Origin: Marinobacter litoralis
Lineage (GTDB): Bacteria > Pseudomonadota > Gammaproteobacteria > Pseudomonadales > Oleiphilaceae
DNA: 64,000 bases
Reading direction: 5' to 3'
NCBI RefSeq assembly: GCF_003336705.1
Contig: NZ_QMDL01000002.1
Coordinates: forward strand, 233,262 to 297,261
Positions within the stretch are counted from its first letter, which is position 1; every line of letters begins with the position of its first letter. The translations under genes and the position numbers were made by a program. This document shows positions 31,445 through 43,419 of this stretch, piece by piece. The notes under the pieces were generated by a model. The model saw only the letters and a program-made list of their open reading frames with translations, had not been told where the DNA came from and did not search any database.

Positions 31445-31494
31445 TGCGGGGTGAGGATTCTTTTTTCCTTGGAAAAAAGAATCCTCACCCCACA
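31445..31494. repeat. Palindromic element J, perfect hairpin without core
   Basis: 24-bp arms, 31445-31468 and 31471-31494, with one C.A mismatch (31447/31492) and a two-base TT centre. The apex reads TTTTTTCC-TT-GGAAAAAA and the outer part is GGGGTGAGGATTC. It lies between convergent yejK and trmH, so it may end both transcripts, but the T-run is inside the stem. It looks like an element of the I type without an insert. Confidence 0.85.
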
Positions 31495-31572
31495 CCGACA
31501 GAACTTTTTGGGATACTGATTTAAAGAGAAATATTATAAACAGAACTTTTTTTGCGTTGGCTTCGCTGCTGC

Positions 31573-32307
31573 TTACTCTTCTGTTAATGGCTCTTTTTCA
31601 TCGTCCCATCTGGGGCGGTTGGCTCTTAGTTTTCTGACTTCTTGCATCCAGCCTACGCCGTCTATCAGATCCCCAGTTTCGTGGTCTATCGGTGGGTACG
31701 GAAGGTTTCGGTCGTCGCAGTATCGTTTAACCGTGGGCTGGCACCAGGAGAACAGCAGGCGGTTGTATTCATCCTCCGGCATCCGCCGCTGGTCAAACAT
31801 TCCTGCCAGTTTCCGCTGCCGCTGGGCTTCGGAGAGGATGATTGAACAAGCTGCCGATACGTTCAGTGATTCCACCATACCCATCATCGGCACCACAATG
31901 TGTTCATCTGCCTGCTCGGCTGTAACGGGGTTCACCCCATCCACTTCATTGCCCATCACGATCGTACAGGGCACGGTGAAGTCCACGTCCCGAAAATCAA
32001 CCGCTCGGTCTGACAGCTGCGCGGCGTAGATTTTGTGCCCCTGCCCTTTCAACTCGGCCACGGCGTCTTTCATGGTCGGGTGGGTGTGGGTGGTGACCCA
32101 GTGATAGCTGCCACCGGCGGTTTTCCTGAACGCCCGAAAACCTTCTTTCGGCCATACCACGTGCATATTGGCCAGGCCGAAGGCGTCGCAGGAACGGATA
32201 ATCGCGGAGAGATTTCTGGGTTTGTGCACCTGATCGGTCAGCACCCGAAGGTCTGGTTGGCGGGTGTCGAGGATGTGTTTGATTCGAGCGAGGCGTTCGG
32301 GGGTCAT
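31573..32307 (-). CDS. trmH: TrmH, tRNA (Gm18) 2'-O-methyltransferase
   Basis: A 244-residue SPOUT methyltransferase that methylates the 2'-OH of G18 in the tRNA D-loop. Visible are motif 1 NLSAIIRSCDAFG, motif 2 VMGNEVDGV and motif 3 PMMGMVESLNVSAACSIILSEA, forming the trefoil-knot SAM site. A C-terminal extension like that of TrmH is present. It is convergent with yejK and divergent from miaB. Confidence 0.94.
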   Translation of the reverse strand: MTPERLARIKHILDTRQPDLRVLTDQVHKPRNLSAIIRSCDAFGLANMHVVWPKEGFRAFRKTAGGSYHWVTTHTHPTMKDAVAELKGQGHKIYAAQLSDRAVDFRDVDFTVPCTIVMGNEVDGVNPVTAEQADEHIVVPMMGMVESLNVSAACSIILSEAQRQRKLAGMFDQRRMPEDEYNRLLFSWCQPTVKRYCDDRNLPYPPIDHETGDLIDGVGWMQEVRKLRANRPRWDDEKEPLTEE

Positions 32308-32653
32308 GTTTAAAATTTCGTTCAGTTTACGGAGCGATCAAATGTCGTAAGGACTCCAGCTCCAACAGTTAGAGAAGGCTTTTGGCGGAGGCTTTCCAAA
32401 AATGTGCGGAGCCATGGATGGCGGAGCAGAAGCGCCACATGGATGTGCCGCCAGGAGCGGTTTTTGGAAAGCCTCCGCCAAAAACCTTCATGCACAGCAC
32501 ATGAAGGCCGCAAATAATAGCACAGTGTTAGGTAAGGAATACCGAGACAACGGTGGTTGAAGTTTAATCACACCGGTATAATGTGCCGTCCAATTTTTGC
32601 CAGCGCCAAAAACACCACATCCGGCGCAACATACACCAAACCGCGTGAGACCC
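32308..32653. other. trmH/miaB divergent intergenic region
   Basis: 346 nt between two divergent starts. It holds palindrome D (32375-32488), 67 nt from the trmH start. The miaB side has GTATAATGTG at 32576-32585, a good -10 (TATAAT) for miaB; no clear -35 precedes it. Confidence 0.5.
32375..32488 (-). repeat. Palindromic element D (58-nt core)
   Basis: 28-bp arms, 32375-32402 and 32461-32488, with one C.A mismatch (32379/32484), around a 58-nt core of the first subtype in minus orientation. The arm contains TTTGGCGGAGGC. AGTTAGA (TCTAACT on the minus strand) lies 1 nt outside. Because both neighbouring genes point away, it cannot be serving as a terminator here. Confidence 0.9.
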
Positions 32654-34000
32654 ATGGCCAAGAAGCTGTACATCAAAACCCACGGCTGCCAAATGAACGA
32701 GTACGACTCCGCCCGCATGGCAGACCTACTCAAAACTGGCGAGCCCGTCGAAATGACCGACTCACCAGAGGACGCCGACATCCTGCTGCTGAACACCTGC
32801 TCCATCCGGGAAAAAGCCCAGGAAAAAGTATTTCACCAACTCGGCCGTTGGAAAAAGCTCAAAAGCAACAAACCCGACACCATCATCGGCGTCGGTGGCT
32901 GCGTAGCGAGTCAGGAAGGTCAGGCGATCATCGACCGGGCTCCCTTTGTCGATATGGTCTTCGGCCCGCAAACCCTGCACCGCCTGCCAGACATGATCAC
33001 CGAAGTGCGCGCCAAAGGTAATGGCGTTGGCGTGGTTGACGTTAGCTTCCCGGAAATCGAAAAATTCGACAACCTGCCAGACCCCGGCGCAGACGGCCCG
33101 TCCGCGTTTGTTTCTATCATGGAAGGCTGCAGCAAGTACTGCACCTTCTGCGTAGTGCCTTATACCCGTGGCGAAGAAGTCAGCCGCCCAGTGGATGATG
33201 TGATTGCAGAGGTTGCTCACCTGGCCAGTCAGGGCGTGCGTGAGGTTAACCTGCTGGGCCAGAACGTAAATGCTTATCGCGGCGAAACCCACGATGGCGA
33301 TGTGATGGACATGGCGGAGCTGGTCGAAATGATCGCCACCATCGATGGCATCGACCGCATCCGATATACCACCTCCCACCCGGTGGAGTTCAGCGATTCG
33401 CTGATCGAAGTGTATGAACGGGTACCCGAGCTGGTTAGCCACCTGCACTTGCCGGTACAAAGCGGTTCCGATCGCATTCTGGCGGCCATGAAGCGTGGCC
33501 ACACCGCGTTGGAGTACAAATCCAAGCTGCGCCGTTTGCGAAAGATTCGCCCGGACATCAGTTTCTCTTCTGATTTCATTATTGGCTTCCCCGGCGAAAC
33601 CGACAAAGATTTCGAGGACACCATGAAGCTGATCAACGACATCGGTTTCGATATGTCGTTCAGTTTCATTTACAGCGCCCGTCCGGGTACGCCGGCAGCC
33701 GACCTGCCTGACGATACGCCGATGGAAGTGAAGAAGCAGCGTCTGAAGATTCTGCAGGATCGCATTAACCAGACGGTGATGGACATCAGCCGCAAGATGG
33801 TAGGCTCCACTCAGCGCATTCTGGTTACCGGGCTTTCGAAGAAAGATCCTGGCGAGTATTCAGGCCGTACCGAAAACAACCGGATTGTAAACTTCCGTCA
33901 CGACAACCCAGAGATCGTTGGGCACTTTGTCGATGTGGAGATTGTCGAAGCCTACGCGAACTCTTTGCGTGGTAAGCCTGTGGATTCGGCGATGTACTAA
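32654..34000 (+). CDS. miaB: MiaB, tRNA i6A37 methylthiotransferase
   Basis: A 448-residue radical-SAM enzyme that adds the methylthio group at position 2 of i6A37 in tRNAs reading UNN codons. It has the N-terminal cluster domain ([26 protein letters not shown]), radical-SAM cysteines in [12 protein letters not shown] (about residue 155) and a TRAM domain. The ATG is chosen because the family starts here and GTGAGA lies upstream; an in-frame ATG at 32597 would add 19 low-complexity residues. It leads the ybeZYX-lnt direction. Confidence 0.96.
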   Translation: MAKKLYIKTHGCQMNEYDSARMADLLKTGEPVEMTDSPEDADILLLNTCSIREKAQEKVFHQLGRWKKLKSNKPDTIIGVGGCVASQEGQAIIDRAPFVDMVFGPQTLHRLPDMITEVRAKGNGVGVVDVSFPEIEKFDNLPDPGADGPSAFVSIMEGCSKYCTFCVVPYTRGEEVSRPVDDVIAEVAHLASQGVREVNLLGQNVNAYRGETHDGDVMDMAELVEMIATIDGIDRIRYTTSHPVEFSDSLIEVYERVPELVSHLHLPVQSGSDRILAAMKRGHTALEYKSKLRRLRKIRPDISFSSDFIIGFPGETDKDFEDTMKLINDIGFDMSFSFIYSARPGTPAADLPDDTPMEVKKQRLKILQDRINQTVMDISRKMVGSTQRILVTGLSKKDPGEYSGRTENNRIVNFRHDNPEIVGHFVDVEIVEAYANSLRGKPVDSAMY

Positions 34001-34034
34001 ATTTTGGCCGCCATGTGATGTTAGTGCGGTGATG

Positions 34035-34146
34035 GGAGGCGGGCCGGATGGGCCTCCCAAAAACCGCTACGAGCACATCCATGTGCGCTTCTCTCCGGCC
34101 ATCCATGGCCTACGAAATTTTTGGGAGGCCCATCCGACCCACCTCC
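34035..34146 (+). repeat. Palindromic element E (54-nt core)
   Basis: 29-bp arms, 34035-34063 and 34118-34146, with two C.A mismatches (34040/34141 and 34044/34137), around a 54-nt core (34064-34117). The core is almost identical to C, with hairpins GCACA-TCCA-TGTGC and GGCCA-TCCA-TGGCC. TCTAACT lies 1 nt beyond the right arm. The arm contains GGCCGGATGGGCC and is unique. Confidence 0.9.
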
Positions 34147-34251
34147 TTCTAACTTCACAGCGGCATTCAAGAAAATTAACGATGTAAACTCATCAAAATT
34201 GAATCCGCCAACACTTGTTTTTTCACTATCGGGCCTGCACATTATTTGAGC

Positions 34252-34365
34252 GGTTCAGGATTGGTAAGGCTTTCCAAAAATCTGGAGCGCCAAGGATGGC
34301 GCGACGAAGCCCTACAGGGACGTATTTACGTGGCGTTTTTTGGAAAGCCTTACCAACCCTGAGCC
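34252..34365 (-). repeat. Palindromic element F (divergent 56-nt core)
   Basis: 29-bp arms, 34252-34280 and 34337-34365, with one T.G and one A.C mismatch, around a 56-nt core (34281-34336). Read on the minus strand the core has ACGT-AAAT-ACGT, CC-TGTA-GG and GCGCCA-TCCT-TGGCGC hairpins, so the fold is kept though the sequence differs from A-E. The arm contains TTGGTAAGGC. It ends 68 nt before phoH. Confidence 0.85.
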
Positions 34366-34433
34366 AATTCACATACATAGAAATGCTAACTCCCCATAAA
34401 AATCGAGAGGGAGTAAACCAATACGGAGTAAGA

Positions 34434-35420
34434 TTGAACACTCAAGACAGCAGACAATTTGACCTGCACCCCGTAGACCAGCGAAGACTCACCACGCTGT
34501 GCGGGCAATTTGATGAACACCTGAAGATGATCGAAAAGCGACTGCAGGTGAAAGTCGGCCGTCGCGGCCACCACTTCCGGGTTGAGGGGCCAACTGAAAA
34601 CGTTGCTGCCGCCACCGAAGTCATTCGCCATATGTACCGGGAAACCGAAGCCGTGGACGATATCCCGCCGGATACCGTGCACCTGTTCATTCGAGAAACC
34701 GGGCTGGAAAGACTGCCAGATGACGTGCCATACAACGAAGGGCAAATTACCGTCATCAAAACCCCCAAGCTGACCGCCAAGCCCCGGGGCCAGAACCAGC
34801 AGAAATATGTGCACAGCGTTCGCACCCACGACATCAACTTCGGCATTGGGCCTGCAGGTACCGGTAAAACCTGGCTGGCTGTTGCCTGTGCCGTGGAAGC
34901 GCTGAAAGATGAGCAGGTTAAGCGCATTTTGCTGGTACGCCCCGCAGTCGAAGCCGGTGAAAAGCTGGGCTTTCTGCCGGGTGATCTTGCACAGAAGGTG
35001 GACCCTTACCTGCGCCCGCTGTACGACGCGCTTTACGAAATGCTCGGGTTTGAACAAACCACCCGGTTGATCGAGAAAAGCGTGATCGAGATTGCGCCGC
35101 TGGCGTTTATGCGTGGCCGTACACTCAATAACTCTTTTATTATTCTGGATGAAAGCCAGAACACCACCCGGGAACAAATGAAAATGTTCCTCACCCGTAT
35201 CGGCTTTGGCTCTACCGCGGTGATCACCGGCGATACCACGCAGGTGGATTTGCCGCGCGGTCAGGATTCGGGGCTTATTCATGCTGCCAGCGTCCTGAGC
35301 AACGTGCGAGGCATCGGGTTTACCCGTTTCGAATCAAAAGACGTGGTTCGCCACCCCTTGGTTCAGCGTATCGTTGAAGCTTATGATTCCTTCAACGATG
35401 GAAGTGGTCCGCGCACATGA
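34434..35420 (+). CDS. ybeZ: PhoH-family ATPase (YbeZ), TTG start
   Basis: A 328-residue PhoH-like P-loop ATPase with Walker A GPAGTGKT (about residue 145) and Walker [11 protein letters not shown]. YbeZ works with the RNase YbeY and ribosomal proteins; its exact reaction is not settled. The TTG at 34434 is chosen because CGGAG lies just upstream and the product (M)[18 protein letters not shown] aligns with the E. coli start. An ATG at 34383 would add 17 residues without a ribosome site. The stop overlaps ybeY. Confidence 0.88.
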   Translation: MNTQDSRQFDLHPVDQRRLTTLCGQFDEHLKMIEKRLQVKVGRRGHHFRVEGPTENVAAATEVIRHMYRETEAVDDIPPDTVHLFIRETGLERLPDDVPYNEGQITVIKTPKLTAKPRGQNQQKYVHSVRTHDINFGIGPAGTGKTWLAVACAVEALKDEQVKRILLVRPAVEAGEKLGFLPGDLAQKVDPYLRPLYDALYEMLGFEQTTRLIEKSVIEIAPLAFMRGRTLNNSFIILDESQNTTREQMKMFLTRIGFGSTAVITGDTTQVDLPRGQDSGLIHAASVLSNVRGIGFTRFESKDVVRHPLVQRIVEAYDSFNDGSGPRT

Positions 35421-35890
35421 GTTCATTGACGGTCGATTTCCAGAATGCCTTTGAAGGCGAAGGCCTGCCCAACGAGGCCAGTTTTCAAACCTGGGCTGAG
35501 CTTGCCTGGCAGGGCGAGTCGGATTCAGAGGTTACAATCCGCATCGTTGACGTGGAAGAGAGCCAATCTCTGAACTTTCAGTACCGTGGAAAGGACAAAC
35601 CCACCAATGTTTTGTCCTTTCCATTTGAAGCACCAGCGGGTATAACATTTCCTCTGGCCGGAGATCTCGTTATTTGTGCGCCGGTTGTTGAAAAAGAAGC
35701 CCGGGAGCAGCATAAAGAACCTGTGGCCCACTGGGCTCACATGGTCATACACGGCATGCTGCATCTTCAGGGCTACGACCATATTGAAGACAGTGACGCC
35801 GAGGTTATGGAAGGCCTCGAAATCCAGCTGCTTGAGCAGCTCGGGTTTGCTAACCCTTACGAAGCAGAGGAAACGGAAAAAGACTCATGA
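35417..35890 (+). CDS. ybeY: YbeY, rRNA maturation endoribonuclease
   Basis: A 157-residue metal-dependent RNase needed for 16S rRNA 3' maturation and ribosome quality control. The zinc site [11 protein letters not shown] has H112, H116 and H122. It is coupled on both sides by 4-nt ATGA overlaps, with ybeZ upstream and corC downstream, the standard ybeZYX-lnt cluster. Confidence 0.95.
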   Translation: MSSLTVDFQNAFEGEGLPNEASFQTWAELAWQGESDSEVTIRIVDVEESQSLNFQYRGKDKPTNVLSFPFEAPAGITFPLAGDLVICAPVVEKEAREQHKEPVAHWAHMVIHGMLHLQGYDHIEDSDAEVMEGLEIQLLEQLGFANPYEAEETEKDS

Positions 35891-36732
35891 GCGACGATCA
35901 GTCGAGTCGCAGTCAGGGCAACAAGTCCTGGCTGGAGCGTATTTCACAGGCCTTTTCCAGTGGGCCGGAGTCCGTAGAGGACGTACTGGAAATCCTGAGG
36001 GATGCAGAATCCCAGGAAATCATCGATACCGATTCAATGAGTATCATTGAAGGTGCGATGCAAGTGATTGATATGCGTGTGGAAGAAATTATGATTCCAC
36101 GCTCTCAGATGATCACCGTCAAAGCCTCTCAGGACCCCAAAGAGTTCCTTCCCGATATCATCGCTTCTGCTCACAGTCGCTTTCCGGTAATTGGTGAAAG
36201 CCCTGATGACGTTCTCGGTGTACTGCTGGCCAAAGATTTATTGCCGCTGGCCCTGGACGATAATCTGGATTGGTCCCACATTCGCGGCATACTTCGTCCG
36301 CCAACCTTTGTGCCTGAGAGCAAGCGCCTGAACCAGCTGCTCAAAGAGTTCAAAGAAAACCGCAACCACATGGCAATGGTGGTCGATGAGTACGGCGGAA
36401 CGGCCGGCCTGATCACCATTGAGGATGTTCTTGAGCAGATTGTGGGCGAAATCGAAGACGAGCATGACTTCGACGAAGAAACCCACATCAAGGCCCGAGG
36501 CGATGGCACCTATGCGGTAAAAGCTGTTACTCCGATTGATGATTTCAACGAATTCTTCGAAACCGGCATGGACGAAGAAGAGTTCGACACCATCGGTGGA
36601 TTGGTTCTGAAAGAGTTTGGCCACCTGCCCAGACGCGGTGAAACGGTTGAATTCGGCGGCTTGCAGTTTACCATTGCCAACGCCGATAACCGTGTCATCC
36701 GTTTGCTGCAGGTAACCCGAAGTGACTCATGA
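35887..36732 (+). CDS. corC: CorC (YbeX), CBS-domain protein
   Basis: A 281-residue soluble protein with a CBS pair (about residues 65-190, VMIPRSQM-like [12 protein letters not shown] at its start) and a C-terminal CorC_HlyC domain (about 200-280). It has no membrane domain. It has been linked to Mg2+/Co2+ efflux and more recently to ribosome function through its neighbours. It starts in the ybeY stop and overlaps the lnt start by 11 nt. Confidence 0.93.
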   Translation: MSDDQSSRSQGNKSWLERISQAFSSGPESVEDVLEILRDAESQEIIDTDSMSIIEGAMQVIDMRVEEIMIPRSQMITVKASQDPKEFLPDIIASAHSRFPVIGESPDDVLGVLLAKDLLPLALDDNLDWSHIRGILRPPTFVPESKRLNQLLKEFKENRNHMAMVVDEYGGTAGLITIEDVLEQIVGEIEDEHDFDEETHIKARGDGTYAVKAVTPIDDFNEFFETGMDEEEFDTIGGLVLKEFGHLPRRGETVEFGGLQFTIANADNRVIRLLQVTRSDS

Positions 36733-38269
36733 GCCAACCCTAAGCCACCCGCTAAACCTCAAGTTTACAGCCAACCCCTGGTTCAGCTCGGCGATCCTTC
36801 TGATCGCCGGCGCTGTTCAAACGCTGACGTTTTCGCCGTTCCATCTTTGGTGGCTTGGGCCCCTGTCCGCGTTTCTGATTCTATTGGTTGCGTTGAATCA
36901 ACCGTCTGAAAAACTGTTCCGCGCAGGCTGGTTAGTGGGGCTAGGTTTGTTTGGCTCCGGCGCCAGCTGGATCTACATCAGCATCAGCGAGCACGGCAAC
37001 ACGCCTATCCCGGTCGCTGTTATTTTAATGGTGTTGTTTGTAGCGGGCCTCGCCTTGTTCCATGGACTGGCGTTCTGGTTCTGGGGCAAGCTTGCAAAAC
37101 AAAATCTGATCCGCCGCCTGATCTTGTTCCCCGCTATTTGGGTGCTCGGCGACTGGTTACGAGGCTGGCTGCTCACCGGCTTCCCTTGGCTCTATCTGGG
37201 CACCGCCCACACCGACGGCCCTCTTGCGGGCCTCGCGCCACTGACCGGCGTTCACGGAATCACCTTCTGGGTAACCGCCACAGCCGCTGCTGCCTATGCA
37301 TTCTGGTGGTTGCTACGAGCCGGCCGCACTAAAGCCGCTGTAGCGACGATCGTCGTTGCGATCTTGCCTTGGGGTATTGCACCCGCACTGAACCAAATCG
37401 ATTGGACCGAGATCGGTGATGAACCCGTCAGTTTTGTCACCATGCAGGGCAACATTCCTCAACAGATCAAATGGGACCCGGACTTCCTTCGGGACCAGAT
37501 CGTCACTTACCTCGGAATGACTGAAGAGCATTGGCAAGCCGACATCATCCTTTGGCCCGAAACAGCCATTCCGATCCCCCAGGACCAGGCTGGCCCCATC
37601 ATCGCCCACATTCAGGAACGACTGGGCGAGAGCAGCACACTGATCACTGGAATTCCCTGGTATGGCTACAGCGAAAAGAAAGCCGGCAATACCTTCCACA
37701 ACAGCATCATGGCGATGGGTAACGGTGAAGGCATTTATCACAAACAGAAACTGGTGCCATTCGGGGAATATGTTCCATTGGAAGGACTGCTTAGAGGCCT
37801 GATCGGCTTTTTCGATCTCCCGATGAGCAGCTTTTCCCCCGGCCCGGACAACCAGTCGCCGTTGCAGGCCAATGGCACCAATGTGATGCCGTACATTTGT
37901 TACGAGGTAGCTTACCCGGATTTTGTGGCCTTCAATGCCCGCAACTCCGGGCTGTTGCTGACCATCAGTAACGATGGCTGGTTCGGCGATTCCATCGGCC
38001 CGCTGCAACACTTGCAGCTAGCCCGAATGCGCGCACTGGAAACCGGCCGCTATATGCTCCGTGGCACCAACAACGGCGTTACCACCATCATCAATGAAAA
38101 AGGCCAGATGACGGAACGTGTTCCGCAGTTCAAGCGGACCGTTCTGACTGGAGAGGTGTTCACAGCCACCGGCAGCACCCCATACATGCAAACCGGCTCT
38201 TGGCCGGTGCTCACGTTGGCGTTGGTGCTCATCGTTTTCGTTCGTGAACGTGTGATACCGAAAACCTGA
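36722..38269 (+). CDS. lnt: Lnt, apolipoprotein N-acyltransferase, GTG start
   Basis: A 515-residue inner-membrane enzyme that adds the third acyl chain to lipoproteins. It has about six N-terminal membrane helices (residues 20-220) and a periplasmic nitrilase-like domain with the triad E280 (LWPETA), K341 (YHKQKLVPFGEYVP) and C393 (YICYEVAYPD). The first start in frame is GTG 36722, inside the corC end; the nearby ATG at 36729 is in another frame that stops at once. The length equals the family. Confidence 0.95.
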   Translation: MTHEPTLSHPLNLKFTANPWFSSAILLIAGAVQTLTFSPFHLWWLGPLSAFLILLVALNQPSEKLFRAGWLVGLGLFGSGASWIYISISEHGNTPIPVAVILMVLFVAGLALFHGLAFWFWGKLAKQNLIRRLILFPAIWVLGDWLRGWLLTGFPWLYLGTAHTDGPLAGLAPLTGVHGITFWVTATAAAAYAFWWLLRAGRTKAAVATIVVAILPWGIAPALNQIDWTEIGDEPVSFVTMQGNIPQQIKWDPDFLRDQIVTYLGMTEEHWQADIILWPETAIPIPQDQAGPIIAHIQERLGESSTLITGIPWYGYSEKKAGNTFHNSIMAMGNGEGIYHKQKLVPFGEYVPLEGLLRGLIGFFDLPMSSFSPGPDNQSPLQANGTNVMPYICYEVAYPDFVAFNARNSGLLLTISNDGWFGDSIGPLQHLQLARMRALETGRYMLRGTNNGVTTIINEKGQMTERVPQFKRTVLTGEVFTATGSTPYMQTGSWPVLTLALVLIVFVRERVIPKT

Positions 38270-38272
38270 CCC

Positions 38273-38827
38273 TCAGTCCTTGTCAGCCCTGTTTGGCCAG
38301 CGGCTCGTCACCCGCTCAAAATAGTGGGAGTCGCACGCCTCACAGGGCTCAAGATGACTGGTTTTAGTCAGGCACAACATGTGACTGCAATTCAGGCACC
38401 GAAACATCCCTGCCGTAGCCACTTCCCCCGCAATGTACTGCCCTACTTCCTCGTTTTCGAGTTTCTGCTTCAATGCCAGGGTGTCCACCAGAGTCTGGTC
38501 CGCCACTGATAACAGTCGATCGGTCAGGGTCTGCTCCAGCAAGGAAATATCCAGTTGCAGCCATTCCTTCAAGCCTTCGCCGGTTTCTTCGACAAAGTGC
38601 ATCAGGTGCTCCAGATCTCGCTTCAGGTAAGCACCCAATAAATCGGCCTCTTCGCGAGTCATTTCCTCCAGTTCGTATTCGAACTCGACGGCTTTCTGAA
38701 CCTCTTCTTCCAGTGTCTGCATGGAGGTTTCCTGGAACACATGCAAACGGGACTGCACACGCTCAAGCATTCTGTCATAGGCTTCTAAAGCCTTACCGGA
38801 AAGATGATTGCGCTCTGGTTCTGTCAT
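38273..38827 (-). CDS. YbeL-type zinc-ribbon protein (DUF1451)
   Basis: A 184-residue protein with an acidic, coiled-coil-prone N-terminal part (about residues 10-130) and a C-terminal zinc ribbon with two Cys pairs, FRCLNCSHM and EPCEACDSH. It belongs to the DUF1451/YbeL family of unknown function; E. coli ybeL is also a neighbour of leuS. The start follows GAGGTCGAAC; an open frame extends 20 codons upstream without a ribosome site. It is convergent with lnt (3 nt) and divergent from leuS. Confidence 0.85.
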   Translation of the reverse strand: MTEPERNHLSGKALEAYDRMLERVQSRLHVFQETSMQTLEEEVQKAVEFEYELEEMTREEADLLGAYLKRDLEHLMHFVEETGEGLKEWLQLDISLLEQTLTDRLLSVADQTLVDTLALKQKLENEEVGQYIAGEVATAGMFRCLNCSHMLCLTKTSHLEPCEACDSHYFERVTSRWPNRADKD

Positions 38828-38953
38828 GTTCGACCTCTCATCTGTGGAAAAACCCCAACAATAGGAAGTCTGGCACAAGTACGACAAATTGGCAGACTAC
38901 CTGTTAAGCCGCGGGTGCGTTAGAATGTTCGGCCTTTTCGAACATCATTCTGA

Positions 38954-41566
<2,613 letters not shown>

Positions 41567-41567
41567 T

Positions 41568-42146
41568 ATGAGATGGGTGCCTCTGACACTGAAAACGCTT
41601 CGGTTGCCGCTTCTTGCGGCACTGACCGCCGCCGTCGTTTCCGGCTGTGGGTTTCAGCTACGGGGCACCTCGCCGGTACCGGCGGCGTTACAGCCGCTGG
41701 CCGTTGATTGTCCAAACGCCTTACCTGCCCGTTTCTGCGAGTCAGTTCGCGAGCAACTTTCATTGGGCGGTATTGAGCTGCAACCCAAAGAGTCAGCGGA
41801 TTACGTGCTGACGCTTCGGGATTACAGTCAGGATCGTCGGGCCTCGGCCATCACCGCCCAGGCGTCTGCCGCCGAGTACATTCTGCGCCACAGTGTGACC
41901 ATCGAATTACTCACGGCAAACCAAATCCCGCTCATCGCTGCGACGGATCTGACGGCTAGCGAAACATATCGCTACGATGAAACCAACGTACTCGCCAAGC
42001 AGCGAGAAGAAGAAGAACTGCAACAGCAACTCGGTGACCGACTCGCCCAACAGGTTATTTTCCGGTTAGTACCGATGACTCAAGAACGCATCGACGCGGC
42101 CCTCGAAGCTCACGCAGCCAACCAAAAGCCTTCCGAGTCGCCATGA
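41568..42146 (+). CDS. lptE: LptE, LPS-assembly lipoprotein
   Basis: A 192-residue outer-membrane lipoprotein that plugs the LptD barrel. The signal peptide (residues 1-26) ends in the lipobox VSGC, with C27 as acylated residue, followed by GFQLRG, the family's typical first segment. It lies directly after leuS and overlaps holA by 4 nt, the conserved leuS-lptE-holA order. Together with lptA-lptB at the window start, it gives two LPS-transport loci here. Confidence 0.94.
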   Translation: MRWVPLTLKTLRLPLLAALTAAVVSGCGFQLRGTSPVPAALQPLAVDCPNALPARFCESVREQLSLGGIELQPKESADYVLTLRDYSQDRRASAITAQASAAEYILRHSVTIELLTANQIPLIAATDLTASETYRYDETNVLAKQREEEELQQQLGDRLAQQVIFRLVPMTQERIDAALEAHAANQKPSESP

Positions 42147-43150
42147 AGATTCAAGCCGGCCAACTCCCTCAAACGTTAAAAAAGGGTCTTGCACCGGTTT
42201 ACCTTGTCTCGGGCGATGAACCCCTGTTGGTTCAGGAATGCTGCGACCAAATACGCAAGGCCGCCAAGAGTGCGGGTTTTCATGACCGCTTGACCTACCA
42301 CGCTGACCAACAACTGGACTGGGGCTCGGTGGCTAACGAATGCAATGCCATGTCTCTGTTTGCCGAGAAACGGCGCATCGAAATCCACTTGCCCACAGGC
42401 AAGCTCGGTGATGGCCGAAAGGTGATGGAGCAGATTCTCCAGTCCCCGCCTGAAGACGTTATCCTGCTGCTGATCAGCGCCAAACTTGATGCTGCGGAAA
42501 CCAAGCGCAAGTGGTACAAAGATTTACAGGCCAATGGTGTGCATGTGCCAGTTTGGCCTGTCGATTCGGACAAATTTACCGGGTGGCTGCAACAGCGGGC
42601 CAGCAATCAGGGCTTGCACATTACCCGTGGCGCTTTGGCGATGTTGGCCGAACGCCTGGAAGGCAACCTGCTTGCCGCGAGCCAAGAGCTGGACCGACTG
42701 ACCCTGCTGTCTGATGGCAAAACCATCGATGAAGAAACCATCGAGATGGCGGTACAAGACAGCGCCCGGTTCAACGGTTTCGAGCTGGTTACTGAACTGC
42801 TTGCCGGCAAAGCAGCACATGCTGGAAAGATCATCGGCATCCTGCAACAGGAAGGCGAAAATCCCCTGGGACTTTTGAGCGTATTGGTTCGTGACCTGCA
42901 CCTGATCATCGAACTAAAAACAGCCTTACCCCCCGGCGATAATCCTTCAGGTTTTCTTAAAAAACGCGGGGTGTTCCAGCCCAAGCGCGCCGGTGCCATT
43001 CAACAGGCCGCGCGTCGGCTCAGCCTCGCGCAATTACACCGCGCCATTCAGCTATGCAGCACCACCGACCGAGCCGCCAAGGGTTACGGAGACTTGCCAG
43101 CCTGGCATCACCTCAGGGATTTATCTGCTCTGCTTGCCGGCGCCAGCTGA
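42143..43150 (+). CDS. holA: HolA, DNA polymerase III delta subunit
   Basis: A 335-residue clamp-loader subunit that opens the beta clamp. It begins MKIQAGQLPQTLKKGLAPVYLVSGDEPLLVQE, the family's typical start, and has AAA+-like domains I-II without a functional P-loop, plus a C-terminal collar domain. It is coupled to lptE by ATGA. The operon probably ends here. Confidence 0.94.
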   Translation: MKIQAGQLPQTLKKGLAPVYLVSGDEPLLVQECCDQIRKAAKSAGFHDRLTYHADQQLDWGSVANECNAMSLFAEKRRIEIHLPTGKLGDGRKVMEQILQSPPEDVILLLISAKLDAAETKRKWYKDLQANGVHVPVWPVDSDKFTGWLQQRASNQGLHITRGALAMLAERLEGNLLAASQELDRLTLLSDGKTIDEETIEMAVQDSARFNGFELVTELLAGKAAHAGKIIGILQQEGENPLGLLSVLVRDLHLIIELKTALPPGDNPSGFLKKRGVFQPKRAGAIQQAARRLSLAQLHRAIQLCSTTDRAAKGYGDLPAWHHLRDLSALLAGAS

Positions 43151-43317
43151 TCCCACTTTCCAAAACACCGGTATACGACCTTTTCTGACGCCCCTGTCAC
43201 GAATTACTACCGACCGCAACGTGCTGTCACTCTTAGCAATACGTGTAACAAACATACACATTAATCAGGCCAAACACGCTTCCAGCAAACTGCCACTGTG
43301 TCATACTTCACATTAAT

Positions 43318-43357
43318 AAATGATCACACTGTCATAATTTCGGCGACCTGATCATTT
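43318..43357. promoter_or_regulatory. Inverted repeat upstream of the endonuclease gene
   Basis: AAATGATCA (43318-43326) and TGATCATTT (43349-43357) are an exact 9-bp inverted pair with 22 nt between, about 63-102 nt before the ATG at 43420. It may be an operator. No known regulator motif is recognised. The rest of the 269-nt holA-endonuclease gap shows no other feature. Confidence 0.4.
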
Positions 43358-43419
43358 AGCCATCAGCCAGTTCTCCAATTGGCCCAGGCACTCGATGTAC
43401 GATGTGAGGCACAGGGACC

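Larger units (their letters stand above)
34001..34433. other. miaB/phoH intergenic region with two palindromes
   Basis: 433 nt between two tandem genes. It holds elements E (34035-34146) and F (34252-34365), in opposite orientation and 105 nt apart. About 68 nt remain between F and the phoH start, with GAGAGGGAG and ACGGAGTA sites. No coding sequence is supported. Confidence 0.6.
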
